From contig NZ_BSDI01000007.1 of the NCBI RefSeq assembly GCF_027923225.1, positions 310,001 to 374,000 on the forward strand: 64,000 nt of DNA, in the 5' to 3' direction. The notes below the pieces were generated by a model that searched no databases, was not told where the DNA came from, and saw nothing but the letters and a program-made list of their open reading frames with translations. The DNA comes from Phytohabitans aurantiacus (GTDB taxonomy: Bacteria; Actinomycetota; Actinomycetes; Mycobacteriales; Micromonosporaceae). Shown piece after piece: positions 51,401-59,627 of this stretch (its first letter is position 1; every line of letters starts with the position of its first letter). Both the position numbers and the translations under genes were made by a program.

Positions 51401-51890
51401 CGAGGATCCGTCCCCGCGCGGGCGGCGCCGGTGGTGGCCGTTTTACCCGGTCCGGGTGGAAGCCGGGCAGGGTGGTGAGTTGCCGGGCCTCGGCCGCGTT
51501 CACATCGATGGCCGCGTTCACATCGATCGGAGCGGGCGGGGGCGGCAACGGTGCTGGTTGCGGGCTGCACCACAGGCGGTATCGGGTGCTCCAGCGCAGC
51601 AACACAACGATGATCACGGCGTACGCGAGGCTGCTGAACCAGACCGCCACGAATGCCGTGGCGAATTCGTTCCGGTCCGCCACAGGACCCTTGACCATCA
51701 AGTACAGGAACGTCAAGCTGGCGACCAAGTACATGGGGCCAGGGATCCACCAGTCCGGCCGCCGGGCCAGCCGTCCGACGGCGAAGAACACGAAACCAGC
51801 GAGCAGGCCTCCTCCGCCAATTGTGCTCGCCACCAACCAGAACTGCGCGTTGAAGCCAGGCCGCCACCGGCCCTCAGCCATCGCCGACAT
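51393..51890 (-). CDS. membrane protein with C-terminal helix-hairpin-helix-like motif
   Basis: 165 residues. Three hydrophobic helices (FWLVASTIGGGGLLAGFVFF, MYLVASLTFLYLM, LAYAVIIVVLLRW) precede a proline-rich stretch and a C-terminal IDVNAAEARQLTTLPGFHPD resembling the ComEA-type helix-hairpin-helix (IDVNTA..L..LPG). IDVNAA occurs twice through a small DNA duplication. Start ATG 51890, with AAAGGAG 7 bp upstream. It is co-transcribed with the DUF4352-like gene. Confidence 0.62.
   Translation of the reverse strand: MSAMAEGRWRPGFNAQFWLVASTIGGGGLLAGFVFFAVGRLARRPDWWIPGPMYLVASLTFLYLMVKGPVADRNEFATAFVAVWFSSLAYAVIIVVLLRWSTRYRLWCSPQPAPLPPPPAPIDVNAAIDVNAAEARQLTTLPGFHPDRVKRPPPAPPARGRILDV
51493..51528 (-). 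repeat. 18-bp tandem duplication inside the HhH-like gene
   Basis: GCCGCGTTCACATCGATG followed immediately by GCCGCGTTCACATCGATC (one mismatch). It duplicates the codons of IDVNAA. In-frame. Confidence 0.85.
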
Positions 51891-51970
51891 CACGCGGCTC
51901 CTTTCGGCCCGCGGTGGCCGCGGCGGCGGCCCTGCTCAAACTCGGCCGTGTCCGGGATTAAGGATCAACA

Positions 51971-52540
51971 TTATCCCTGTGGTCGGGCGATGGTGGCGTT
52001 CGGGTTGGGCGGAAGCCCGTCCTGCACCGGTGCGCAGATGGCGGACGCCCGGCGGTCGGCCTGCTCCTCCGCTGGAGTCAGCTCCCGCCCCCAGTCCTCC
52101 GGCATGTAGCCGTTGGGCTTGGGATCCGGGTAGTCCGGCCGGCCATTCGCCCGCCGGCACGCCGAGTAGGCGCGCGCGTTCGCGATCTGTTCCGCCGTGA
52201 GTGGGTAGAGGTCCTCCTCCGAGACGTCGATGTTGAACTCTCGACAGGCATTCTGCGCCTCGCTCCACTTCGGATTCATCTTGAGCTCGCCGCCGTCGCC
52301 GAGGCCACGGAAGTCGACTTGACCCTTGGCGTCAGGATCGGGCAGGTCGAAGCCCTGCTTCCGCATGCACGCAACCCATTTCCGCTGTGCCTCCACGTAC
52401 CGGGTCCGCACGTCGGTGGTCGCCGCCGGACGGGCGGGTGCGTCGGTCGCGGAGGCGACGCGAGGCTCGGGCTCGGAGCCGCAACCGGCGAGAGCGAGCG
52501 AGACGGTCAGCGCGGCGAGAACCTTGCGGGCGTGGTTCAT
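51971..52540 (-). CDS. predicted lipoprotein, function unknown
   Basis: 189 residues with an N-terminal signal and lipobox (AALTVSLALAGCGS), so it should be anchored on the outer membrane face. The mature part is charged, with Cys pairs (WVACMRKQGF, QNACREFNID, AYSACRRANG, SAICAPVQDG). The WxACMRxxGxxxPDP segment recalls actinobacterial lipoproteins of unknown function. ATG 52540; it stands alone, upstream of the amidase. Confidence 0.72.
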   Translation of the reverse strand: MNHARKVLAALTVSLALAGCGSEPEPRVASATDAPARPAATTDVRTRYVEAQRKWVACMRKQGFDLPDPDAKGQVDFRGLGDGGELKMNPKWSEAQNACREFNIDVSEEDLYPLTAEQIANARAYSACRRANGRPDYPDPKPNGYMPEDWGRELTPAEEQADRRASAICAPVQDGLPPNPNATIARPQG

Positions 52541-52672
52541 CTGGCTCCTACTCGGCGATGAGTGTCCGAAGGCGGTCGGCGGGACGCATGGTCTCGTCCC
52601 CGTTCACCGGATAGGTGCACACCTAGCCCATCTCGGGTTGCACGCAGCCTCACCCGCCGCGTCCAGTCACGC

Positions 52673-54088
52673 TCACGGGTGGGATGGGTCGATCGGGGTC
52701 AGGGTTCCGAGGTGTTGTTCGATGGCCGCCGCCGCGGTGAGGCAGGTGTCCTCCCGGTAGGGGCGCCCGATGATCTGGACACCGGCCGGCAGCCCGGACT
52801 GGATGCCGGTCGGGACGGCGACCGCAGGTACGCCGAGGAAACTCGTCGCCGAGCACAGGCCCATGGCGGTCGTTACCAGGGCTCGCCCTGCCGCGTCGCG
52901 CGACTCGATGCCGGGCTCGACCGGCGGCTGGGTGAAGACGGGGCCGAGCAGCAGCGGGTACCGCTGGAAGAATTCACCCCAGGCCCGCTGGATGGTGAGC
53001 CGGACACCGGTCAGCCGGAGGAACTCGGCGGCGTCGACCGGCGGGTTTTCCGACATGCCCAGTTCGATGTAGTGATGCGCGCCGTCGCCGAGCAGTGACC
53101 GGATCGCTGGCCAGGCGGGGGCGAACTCCGTCATGACCATGGACTGGTAGGCCCGCAGCGCGTCGTGCAGGCGAGGCACATCGGCCACCTGTTCGACCAC
53201 GTATCCGGCCTGGCGTAACGCCTCGCCCGCGATGTCGACCGCTCGCGCGACGGTCGGGTGCACGCCGAGACCACCGGGATCGGTAACGACCGCGACCCGC
53301 ACGGGGTTGGCCAACGGCTCGCCATCGAGGGGCACCGCCACCGCCCTGGGATCTCGAGGATCGGTGCCGGCGAGAACCTCGTAAACCGCCCGCAGGTCCG
53401 CGATGCCGCGTGCGAGCGGGCCGTCGACCACGAAGGTTTGTGAGCACCAGCCGGGATCGTCGGGCCCGATGCGGTGGTCGGCCGGGAATCTCCCGTATGT
53501 TGGCTTGAGAGCCGCGACCCCACAGAACGACGCCGGGATGCGGACCGAACCTCCGGCGTCGTTGCCCAGCCCGACCGCGGCCATGCCGGTCGCCACCGCG
53601 ATCCCGTCGCCTCCGCTGGAGCCCCCGGGCGTGCGAGCGGGATCCCACGGGTTGACGGAATCGCCATACAGTTCGCTGCGAGTGTGCATTCCCGCGAGGG
53701 TGAGTGTTGGCATGTTGGTGTGCCCGATGACCACAGCGCCCGCGGCACGCAGCCGGGCCACCGGTGGGGCATCCGCGCCGGCCACCAGATGCCGTAGACG
53801 CGACGCGCCCTGAGTGGTCGGCACGCCCGCCACGGCCAGGTTCTCCTTGACGGTGAACGGAACCCCGGCGAGAGGGCCGAGGGCGACGCCGGCGGCGCGA
53901 TCCCGGTCCACTCTCGCGGCATCGTCCAGAGCCTGTTCGACCAGTACCTGGGTGACCGCGTTGACCGCCGGGTTGACCTCGGCGATACGGGCCAGGTGCT
54001 GCTCCAGCAGCGCGACAGCGGAGATCTCACCCGCGCGGACCGCGGCGGCCTGCCGTACCGCCGTGACACGCCACATCTCGTCGACCAC
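52673..54088 (-). CDS. amidase-signature family hydrolase
   Basis: 471 residues from a GTG with AGGAG 5 bp upstream. Amidase-signature triad: Lys in GVPFTVKENLAVAG, the cis-Ser in TPGGSSGGDGIAV, and the acyl-enzyme Ser in GLGNDAGGSVRIP. The middle contains a normal substrate-binding region and ends GLPAGVQIIGRPYREDTCL, as in typical family members. It hydrolyses a small amide or ester bond; the substrate is unknown. Probably under the divergent TetR regulator, whose paired operators lie just upstream. Confidence 0.9.
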   Translation of the reverse strand: MVDEMWRVTAVRQAAAVRAGEISAVALLEQHLARIAEVNPAVNAVTQVLVEQALDDAARVDRDRAAGVALGPLAGVPFTVKENLAVAGVPTTQGASRLRHLVAGADAPPVARLRAAGAVVIGHTNMPTLTLAGMHTRSELYGDSVNPWDPARTPGGSSGGDGIAVATGMAAVGLGNDAGGSVRIPASFCGVAALKPTYGRFPADHRIGPDDPGWCSQTFVVDGPLARGIADLRAVYEVLAGTDPRDPRAVAVPLDGEPLANPVRVAVVTDPGGLGVHPTVARAVDIAGEALRQAGYVVEQVADVPRLHDALRAYQSMVMTEFAPAWPAIRSLLGDGAHHYIELGMSENPPVDAAEFLRLTGVRLTIQRAWGEFFQRYPLLLGPVFTQPPVEPGIESRDAAGRALVTTAMGLCSATSFLGVPAVAVPTGIQSGLPAGVQIIGRPYREDTCLTAAAAIEQHLGTLTPIDPSHP

Positions 54089-54108
54089 AACCACTCCTAT
54101 ACCGAAAA

Positions 54109-54158
54109 CGATGCAACCGCATCGGATAGTAGACTCAAAGCCGATGCAACCGCATCGG
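54109..54158. promoter_or_regulatory. two identical operators for the divergent TetR/amidase genes
   Basis: CGATGC-AACC-GCATCG at 54109-54124 and CCGATGC-AACC-GCATCGG at 54141-54158 are perfect inverted repeats with the same AACC spacer. Centres are 33 bp apart, close to three helix turns, so two dimers would sit on the same face. The second covers the ATG of the TetR gene. Confidence 0.7.
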
Positions 54159-54734
54159 ATTTTGGAGGTCACGCTGAGCCGCGCAACCGATCGGCAGCAG
54201 AAACGCCGGCGCATAGCCGAGGCGGTGTGCCTGCTCGCCGACGAACACGGCATGGACGGCGTCACGCTGCGAGACGTCGCCGCCCGCGCCGGTGTCTCCA
54301 TGGGAGCGGTGCAGCGGTGCTTCGGCACCAAGGACGAGATGCTCCTGTTCGCCCTGGGCCACATCTCCGAGCGCGTGACCGAACGGATAGCGGGCGGCTC
54401 GACCAACGCCGGCGACCTGACGCGGGTGGCCGCGGAGATCGCCCTGCTCGATCCCGCGTACCAGCACGAGGCACGCGTCTGGCTCGCCTTCGTCGCCCGC
54501 GCCGCGGTCAGTCCGCTACTCGCCGACGTCCTGCGGCGCAACTACGAGCTCGTCGAGGTCATGCTCGAACGGCTGGTCTCCGCCCTGGGCGTCACCGATG
54601 CCCGCGGCCAGGCCCGCGCCCTGCTCGCGCTGGCGGACGGCCTCACCACGCACGTACTGGTCGGCTACCTCACCCGGGACGTGGCCGCCGACATACTCAA
54701 GTCGCACCTCGACCGGCTCACGAGGATGGGGTGA
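54144..54734 (+). CDS. TetR family transcriptional regulator
   Basis: 196 residues from the ATG at 54144. The DNA-binding part is RRRIAEAVCLLADEHGMDGV, TLRDVAARAGVSMGAVQRCF. A -10-like TAGACT lies 8 bp before this ATG, which would give a leaderless mRNA. A CTG at 54174 with a perfect GGAGG 5 bp upstream would start 10 residues later, so the start is uncertain. It likely represses the divergent amidase gene and itself through the two operators. It converges with the P450 gene, overlapping it by 17 bp. Confidence 0.85.
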   Translation: MQPHRILEVTLSRATDRQQKRRRIAEAVCLLADEHGMDGVTLRDVAARAGVSMGAVQRCFGTKDEMLLFALGHISERVTERIAGGSTNAGDLTRVAAEIALLDPAYQHEARVWLAFVARAAVSPLLADVLRRNYELVEVMLERLVSALGVTDARGQARALLALADGLTTHVLVGYLTRDVAADILKSHLDRLTRMG

Positions 54735-55947
54735 ACCGGACGGGCAGGGCGGCGAGCCGGCGGACGGCGCTGGAGCGCCACCGGATCTCCGCCGGGGGCA
54801 CCGCGAGCGCCAGGTCCGGCAGGCGATCGAGCAGCGCGTCGAGCGCGATGCCGGCCTCCAGCCGGGCCAGCGGCGCGCCGAGACAGAAGTGGATGCCGTG
54901 CCCGAAGCTCAGGTGCGGGTTCTCGGGGCGGGCGAGGTCGGCGATGTCGGGGTGGGCGAAGCGGGCAGGGTCGCGGTTGGCGGCCGGCGTGCACAGCATC
55001 ACGGCCTCGCCGGCCGGGATCCGCACGCCGGCGATCGTGACATCCCGCTTGGTGTATCGCACCACGCCCAGCACGACGGCGCCGTCCATCCGCAGCGACT
55101 CCTCGAGCGCCGGGGCCAGCAGCGCGCGGTCCTCGCGTACCCGGGCCAGCAGGTCCGGGTGGGTCAGCAATCGCAGCGTCGCCGCGGCGATCAGCCCCGC
55201 GGTGGTCTCGTGGCCCGCGACCAGCAGCAGCACGCCGGTCGCGACCAGCTCGTCATCAGTGAGCACCGCGTCGTGGGTGAGCAGAGCGTCGTCGGTGAGC
55301 ACTGCGCCGTCGGTCAGCGGATCGCGCTTCGCGCAGAGCGCGCTGAGCAGATCGTCGCCGGGCTCGCGGCGCTTCGCCGCGAGCAGCTCCGCCAGGTAAC
55401 CGCGCAGCGCGGACCGGGCGGCGAGCACGTCAGCGACCGCGGCGGCGTCGACGGGCGCCACGAAGAGCGCGTCGGACCAGGCCCGCACCTGGTCGCGGTC
55501 TTCATCGGGTACGCCCAGCAGCGCGCAGATGACCCGGGTGGGCAACGGCAGGGCGTAGCTGGCCATGAGGTCGGTGCTGCCCAGGGGCGCGATCGAGTCG
55601 AGCAGCTCGCCGGCGATCCGGGCGATGGCGGGCCGCAGTCCCTCGACCCGGCGCGGGGTGAAGGCGGCGGACACCAGCCGGCGCAGCCGGGTGTGGTCGG
55701 GCGGGTCGGCGGTGAGCATGCTGCCGCCGAGCTGGTCGCCCTCGCCGGTGCCGTTGACGTATCTGTCGTCGCTGCTGAGTCCCGGCTCGGAGAGCGCGGC
55801 GCGAACGTCCTGATAGGACGTGACGAGCCACACGTCGTCGTCGGGTAGCAGACGCACCCGGTGTATCGGCCCGCGCTCGCGCAACCGGTCGAGAAAGCCG
55901 TCCGGCCATTGTGTGAAGTCGGCGGACAGTTCATATTGGATATCCAT
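54718..55947 (-). CDS. cytochrome P450
   Basis: 409 residues. I-helix AGHETTAGL (244-252) with the oxygen-activating acid/Thr pair, K-helix EESLR (282-286), and heme loop FGHGIHFCLG (348-357) with thiolate Cys355. TADPPDHTRLRRLVSAAF is the usual actinobacterial N-terminal stretch. The DGAVLTDDALLTHDAVLTDD region (213-232) contains an imperfect internal repeat before the I-helix. Start ATG 55947, 6 bp after GAAGGAG. The partner redox proteins are not in this window. It faces a stand-alone condensation domain gene. Confidence 0.94.
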   Translation of the reverse strand: MDIQYELSADFTQWPDGFLDRLRERGPIHRVRLLPDDDVWLVTSYQDVRAALSEPGLSSDDRYVNGTGEGDQLGGSMLTADPPDHTRLRRLVSAAFTPRRVEGLRPAIARIAGELLDSIAPLGSTDLMASYALPLPTRVICALLGVPDEDRDQVRAWSDALFVAPVDAAAVADVLAARSALRGYLAELLAAKRREPGDDLLSALCAKRDPLTDGAVLTDDALLTHDAVLTDDELVATGVLLLVAGHETTAGLIAAATLRLLTHPDLLARVREDRALLAPALEESLRMDGAVVLGVVRYTKRDVTIAGVRIPAGEAVMLCTPAANRDPARFAHPDIADLARPENPHLSFGHGIHFCLGAPLARLEAGIALDALLDRLPDLALAVPPAEIRWRSSAVRRLAALPVRFTPSS

Positions 55948-57511
55948 GCTCATCTCCTTCTGTGGTGCGCGAGGCGGCGACGCGCCGCTGACCTGGGGGC
56001 AGCGCTCGACCCGGCGGTGGATCGACTGGCTGGGTCCACACGAGGCGTCGCTCAACGTGCCGTACCTGTTGCCGGTGCCCGCCGGCAGTGACGACGACGT
56101 CGTGCGCGAAGGGCTCCGGCGCCTGGTCGATCGGCACGAGGCGCTTCGCACCACGTACCCGGACGGCGCGCAGCGGGTACTGCGTTCCGGCTCGCTCGAC
56201 GTCGTGACGCGCACCGGCGACCCGGAGGCGGTACTGGCCGAGCTGGCGGCCGAGCGGTTCCGCCACGACGACGGCGTACCGGTGCGATGCGCCATCGTCG
56301 ACGGCACCGCCGTGGCCCTCGTGACCTCGCACCTGTCCACCGACTGGTCTGCGATGATGACTCTCGCGGCGGAGTTTCCGGCGCTCGTGCGGGGTGAGTC
56401 GTTGCCGGAACCCACCTGGCACCCGCTCGACCAGGCGGCGGCCGAGGCGACGCCGGAGGCGGTGCGGCACAACGTCGAGGCGCTGGCGCACTGGCGGTCC
56501 ATCCTGGAGCGGGCACCCCGTTCGCTGCTGGACTTTCCGGAGCGGACACCGGAGCCGGAGCGGTTCGTGCGGCTGGGTATGGACTCGCCCGCCCTCGCGG
56601 CCGCCGCGCCAATGCTGGCCGAGCGGTGGGGGGTGAGCGTGGGCAGCCTGCTCGCGACCACCGCCGGGGTGGCGCTGGCCACGCTGGGCGGGCACGATAC
56701 CGCGGCACTGCGCGTGATCTGCGGCAACCGGCGCGAGGCACCCCTGCGCGGCATGGTCGGCAAGGCGGCGCAGGACGGTCTGTTCGCGGTGGACCTGGCG
56801 GCACCCACCCTGCGCGGTATCGTCCACGATGGACACAACGCGGCCAAGCGCGCCTACCGGTACGGCCGCTACGACCCGTACGAGCTGGACGCGCTCAAGG
56901 GTGCGGTGCGGCACGAGCGGGGCGCGTCGCTGGACCTGCTCGCGTTCTTCAACGACCTGCGGATGGGGCGATCCTGGTCGGTGCCCGACGCCGACCCGGC
57001 GAAGACCAGGTTCTTCGTCGATTTCAGCACGCCGCGAGCGCGGGCCCGCGCGTTCTTCACCCTGGAGTACGCGCCGGACACCTGCCTGCTGTTCGTGCTC
57101 GCCGACACCGCGTACCTGAGCCGGGACACCGGGTGGGCGCTGCTGCGGGCCGTGGAGGCGCTCGTACTGCGCGGGGTGGCCGACGGTGACGTGCCGGCGT
57201 CTCACATCGCCGACACGGCCGGGCTGGAGCCGGTGCGCCGGCCGGCTGGTTGGCGGCGGGCCGGCCCCGACTGGTACGACCCGTCGGCGGTCGCCGATGT
57301 GCTCCGGATCGCGTGCCGGGCCGCTGATGTGACCGTCGACGCCGACCTGACCGCCCACCTGGCCTCCGATGTGGACACACCAGAGGCCGCCCACGCGCTC
57401 GTGATGGGCGCGCTGGCGGGCCGCACCGACGTGCTGGCACCGCGCCGGTACATCCTGAACGGGCGGCGGCCGGCGAGCGGGCGCGATCCGCTCGACCACG
57501 ACGGCCCCTAA
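55946..57511 (+). CDS. stand-alone condensation-domain-like protein (variant motif)
   Basis: About 521 residues of the NRPS condensation superfamily. LTWGQRSTRRWI is the first core motif (C1). The catalytic HHxxxDG is replaced by SHLSTDW (Ser for first His, catalytic second His and Asp kept, Trp for Gly), inside VALVTSHLSTDWSAMM. Later motifs (FFVDFSTPRARARAFFTLEY) are family-like. No carrier or adenylation domain is attached. Start is uncertain: the ATG at 55946 overlaps the P450 start on the other strand and no ribosome site is seen. Activity might be acyl or aminoacyl transfer to an unknown acceptor. Confidence 0.7.
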   Translation: MLISFCGARGGDAPLTWGQRSTRRWIDWLGPHEASLNVPYLLPVPAGSDDDVVREGLRRLVDRHEALRTTYPDGAQRVLRSGSLDVVTRTGDPEAVLAELAAERFRHDDGVPVRCAIVDGTAVALVTSHLSTDWSAMMTLAAEFPALVRGESLPEPTWHPLDQAAAEATPEAVRHNVEALAHWRSILERAPRSLLDFPERTPEPERFVRLGMDSPALAAAAPMLAERWGVSVGSLLATTAGVALATLGGHDTAALRVICGNRREAPLRGMVGKAAQDGLFAVDLAAPTLRGIVHDGHNAAKRAYRYGRYDPYELDALKGAVRHERGASLDLLAFFNDLRMGRSWSVPDADPAKTRFFVDFSTPRARARAFFTLEYAPDTCLLFVLADTAYLSRDTGWALLRAVEALVLRGVADGDVPASHIADTAGLEPVRRPAGWRRAGPDWYDPSAVADVLRIACRAADVTVDADLTAHLASDVDTPEAAHALVMGALAGRTDVLAPRRYILNGRRPASGRDPLDHDGP

Positions 57512-57689
57512 CCCACCCAACGAATCACCAAACGTCGATCACTCTGTCACGGTGAGCGACGCAATGCAACATCGATAGATCGCTTCGCGGCCACGGGCGA
57601 CAAGATGGCGGGTTGGATATTGGCACAAGTCAATGTATGTTGGGAGGGCTCCCAGATTGCGTCCGCCACTCTGCCCGAGGAGCTGAAAC

Positions 57690-58934
57690 ATGTCGCGACG
57701 GCGCCGTCGCCCGGCCATGATGCTGGCCGGCCTGCTCGTTCTCGCCCTGTCCGCGTTGCTGTTGCCACCGCCGTCGGTCGCCGGCACCGCCGCGGCCGGC
57801 ACATCCCGCACCAGCGCGGTGCCGCTCACCGAGCTGACCGTGGTATCCGAACAGGTCGCCTTCGGTCTGCAGCGTCCGATCGCGCTCACCGGGCTGCCAG
57901 ACGGCCGGATGCTGATCGCGGAGAAGGACGGCACCGTCCGCGCCTACCACCCCGACACCGGCTTGGCGGCTGAGCCCGTGCTCGACCTCACCGCCCGGAT
58001 CGACACGTCGGACAACGAGCGCGGCCTCCTCGGCATCACGCCCGCGCCGAACTTCGCGCGCACCGGGCTCCTCTACGTGGCCTACACCAGCCTGCCGGCC
58101 GGCGCGCTGACCCTGGCGCGGGTGCGCCTCGGCGCTCCTGAACGGCTGCAGGTGCTGCTCACCCAGGAGCACGCCGAATACGGCAACCACAACGGCGGAC
58201 AGGTGGCTTTCGGCCGCGACGGCTACCTCTACTGGTCCCTCGGCGACGGCGGCCACGCGAACGACCCGTTCAAGTCCGGCCAGAACCTCGGCACCCTACT
58301 GGGCAAGATCGTGCGGATCGACGTCAACCGCACCTGCGGGGCGAAGCCCTACTGCGTGCCCTCCGACAACCCGTTCGTCGGCAGGCGCGGCGCACGGCCG
58401 GAGATCTGGCTGTACGGGCTGCGCAACCCGTGGCGATTCTCGGTCGACCCGGTCGATGGCTCGCTGTGGATCGGTGATGTCGGCCAGGGCCTGGTCGAGG
58501 AGATCAACCACATCCGCCCGTGGCAGCGCGGGGCGAACCTCGGCTGGTCCTGCAAAGAGGGCACCCCGATCTTCGACCCGGAGCAGTGCCGGCCGGGCGT
58601 GCGATACACCGATCCGGTCTTCGAGTACGAACACTTCATGACGGAGAGCTGCTCGGTGACCGGCGGCGTGGTGTATCGAGGAACGGCCACCCCGGAGGCG
58701 TGGGGGACCTACATCGCGAGCGACTACTGCTCGACTCTCGCGTTCGCGGTGCGCCCCAAACCCACCGGTGGCTACGAGTCCGCCACGATCGGCAACTTCC
58801 CCATCCAGCCGACCGCGATCGACACCGACGTGCACGGCGAGCTGTACGCGCTCAGCGACCTCCCGGGATGGCTGAGCCGGGTACGGTTCGAGCGGGTGCA
58901 GCCAGCCTCCGGCGACAAGGTGGCAAATCGCTAG
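57690..58934 (+). CDS. secreted PQQ-type glucose dehydrogenase-like propeller (GSDH family)
   Basis: 414 residues with a signal peptide (RPAMMLAGLLVLALSALLL). The six-bladed soluble glucose/sorbosone dehydrogenase pattern is present: RPIALTGLPDGRMLIAEKDG, NERGLLGITPAPNFA, NHNGGQVAFGRDGYLYWSLGDGG, GLRNPWRFSVDP, and a conserved ANLGWSCKEG. Such proteins use PQQ or have lost activity, and only partly fit the active subgroup. Ribosome site GAGGAG 8 bp before ATG. Its stop shares CTAG with the ATP-grasp-like gene coming from the other strand. Confidence 0.82.
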   Translation: MSRRRRRPAMMLAGLLVLALSALLLPPPSVAGTAAAGTSRTSAVPLTELTVVSEQVAFGLQRPIALTGLPDGRMLIAEKDGTVRAYHPDTGLAAEPVLDLTARIDTSDNERGLLGITPAPNFARTGLLYVAYTSLPAGALTLARVRLGAPERLQVLLTQEHAEYGNHNGGQVAFGRDGYLYWSLGDGGHANDPFKSGQNLGTLLGKIVRIDVNRTCGAKPYCVPSDNPFVGRRGARPEIWLYGLRNPWRFSVDPVDGSLWIGDVGQGLVEEINHIRPWQRGANLGWSCKEGTPIFDPEQCRPGVRYTDPVFEYEHFMTESCSVTGGVVYRGTATPEAWGTYIASDYCSTLAFAVRPKPTGGYESATIGNFPIQPTAIDTDVHGELYALSDLPGWLSRVRFERVQPASGDKVANR

Positions 58935-59581
58935 GCGCGTAATGCGGTCATCAGTTCTTCGGGCGCGGTGGTGGCTGGCCGGTCGCTGACCTGGCCGTCG
59001 CCCAGTTCGATGACCCGCCACACGCCGTCGGATCGCATGGCGAGGTCCACGGTCACAAAGGACAGGCCAAGACCAGCGACCAGCGGCGCGAGTCCGGTCA
59101 GGTCGAGGCTCTCGGGAGGGAACTGGTCCGGTGTATCCGGGTGCGGCCCGACCAGGTGGCAGGCGCCGTCGACCCACCAGGTGCGCACCTCAGCCCCGGT
59201 GAACTCGGTCCTGGCGGTCCCCACCGTCCACACTGACGCTGGTGTGAGCGCCGCCAGGGCCGCGTACCAGCCGGGCAGCTCGTGCGCCCGCCGGAACTGC
59301 GCCGCCGCGGTCCGCAGCCGCACACCCCGCCGGTGCAACGCCTCCGCGAACGCCGCGTACCGGTCACTGCTCAGCATCCAGCCGCGATAGACCGCCTCAC
59401 CACCGTCGGCGGGCACCGCGGCGACAGCCCGGTCGGCGTCACCGGCGCGGGCCAACGCATCGTGGTCGACCACCGCGACATCCAGCCCGACACCGCGTGC
59501 CGCGCGCGCCTCGACCGCGAAGTGCTCGTCGACGCGGCGAGGACGGAGAACATCAGCGGGTACCAGCAAAAGCACGGACAC
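58931..59581 (-). CDS. ATP-grasp-like (R2K clade) protein, tentative
   Basis: About 216 residues from the GTG at 59581 (GTG 59575 possible). C-terminal half FTGAEVRTWWVDGACHLVGP, then LSFVTVDLAMRSDGVWRVIELGDGQVS resembles the R2K/DUF4343 ATP-grasp core with the acidic metal-binding strand VTVDLAM and IELGDGQVS. The N-terminal half is variable. Proposed activity is ATP-dependent ligation of an amino acid or modification of a peptide, as for the family. It starts 46 bp downstream of the nSTAND-WD40 gene on the same strand, so the two may share a transcript. Confidence 0.5.
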   Translation of the reverse strand: MSVLLLVPADVLRPRRVDEHFAVEARAARGVGLDVAVVDHDALARAGDADRAVAAVPADGGEAVYRGWMLSSDRYAAFAEALHRRGVRLRTAAAQFRRAHELPGWYAALAALTPASVWTVGTARTEFTGAEVRTWWVDGACHLVGPHPDTPDQFPPESLDLTGLAPLVAGLGLSFVTVDLAMRSDGVWRVIELGDGQVSDRPATTAPEELMTALRA

Positions 59582-59627
59582 ATACTGCCACTGCGTGGAC
59601 GACCGGGAGGGGTGGCCGGCCGGTGCC

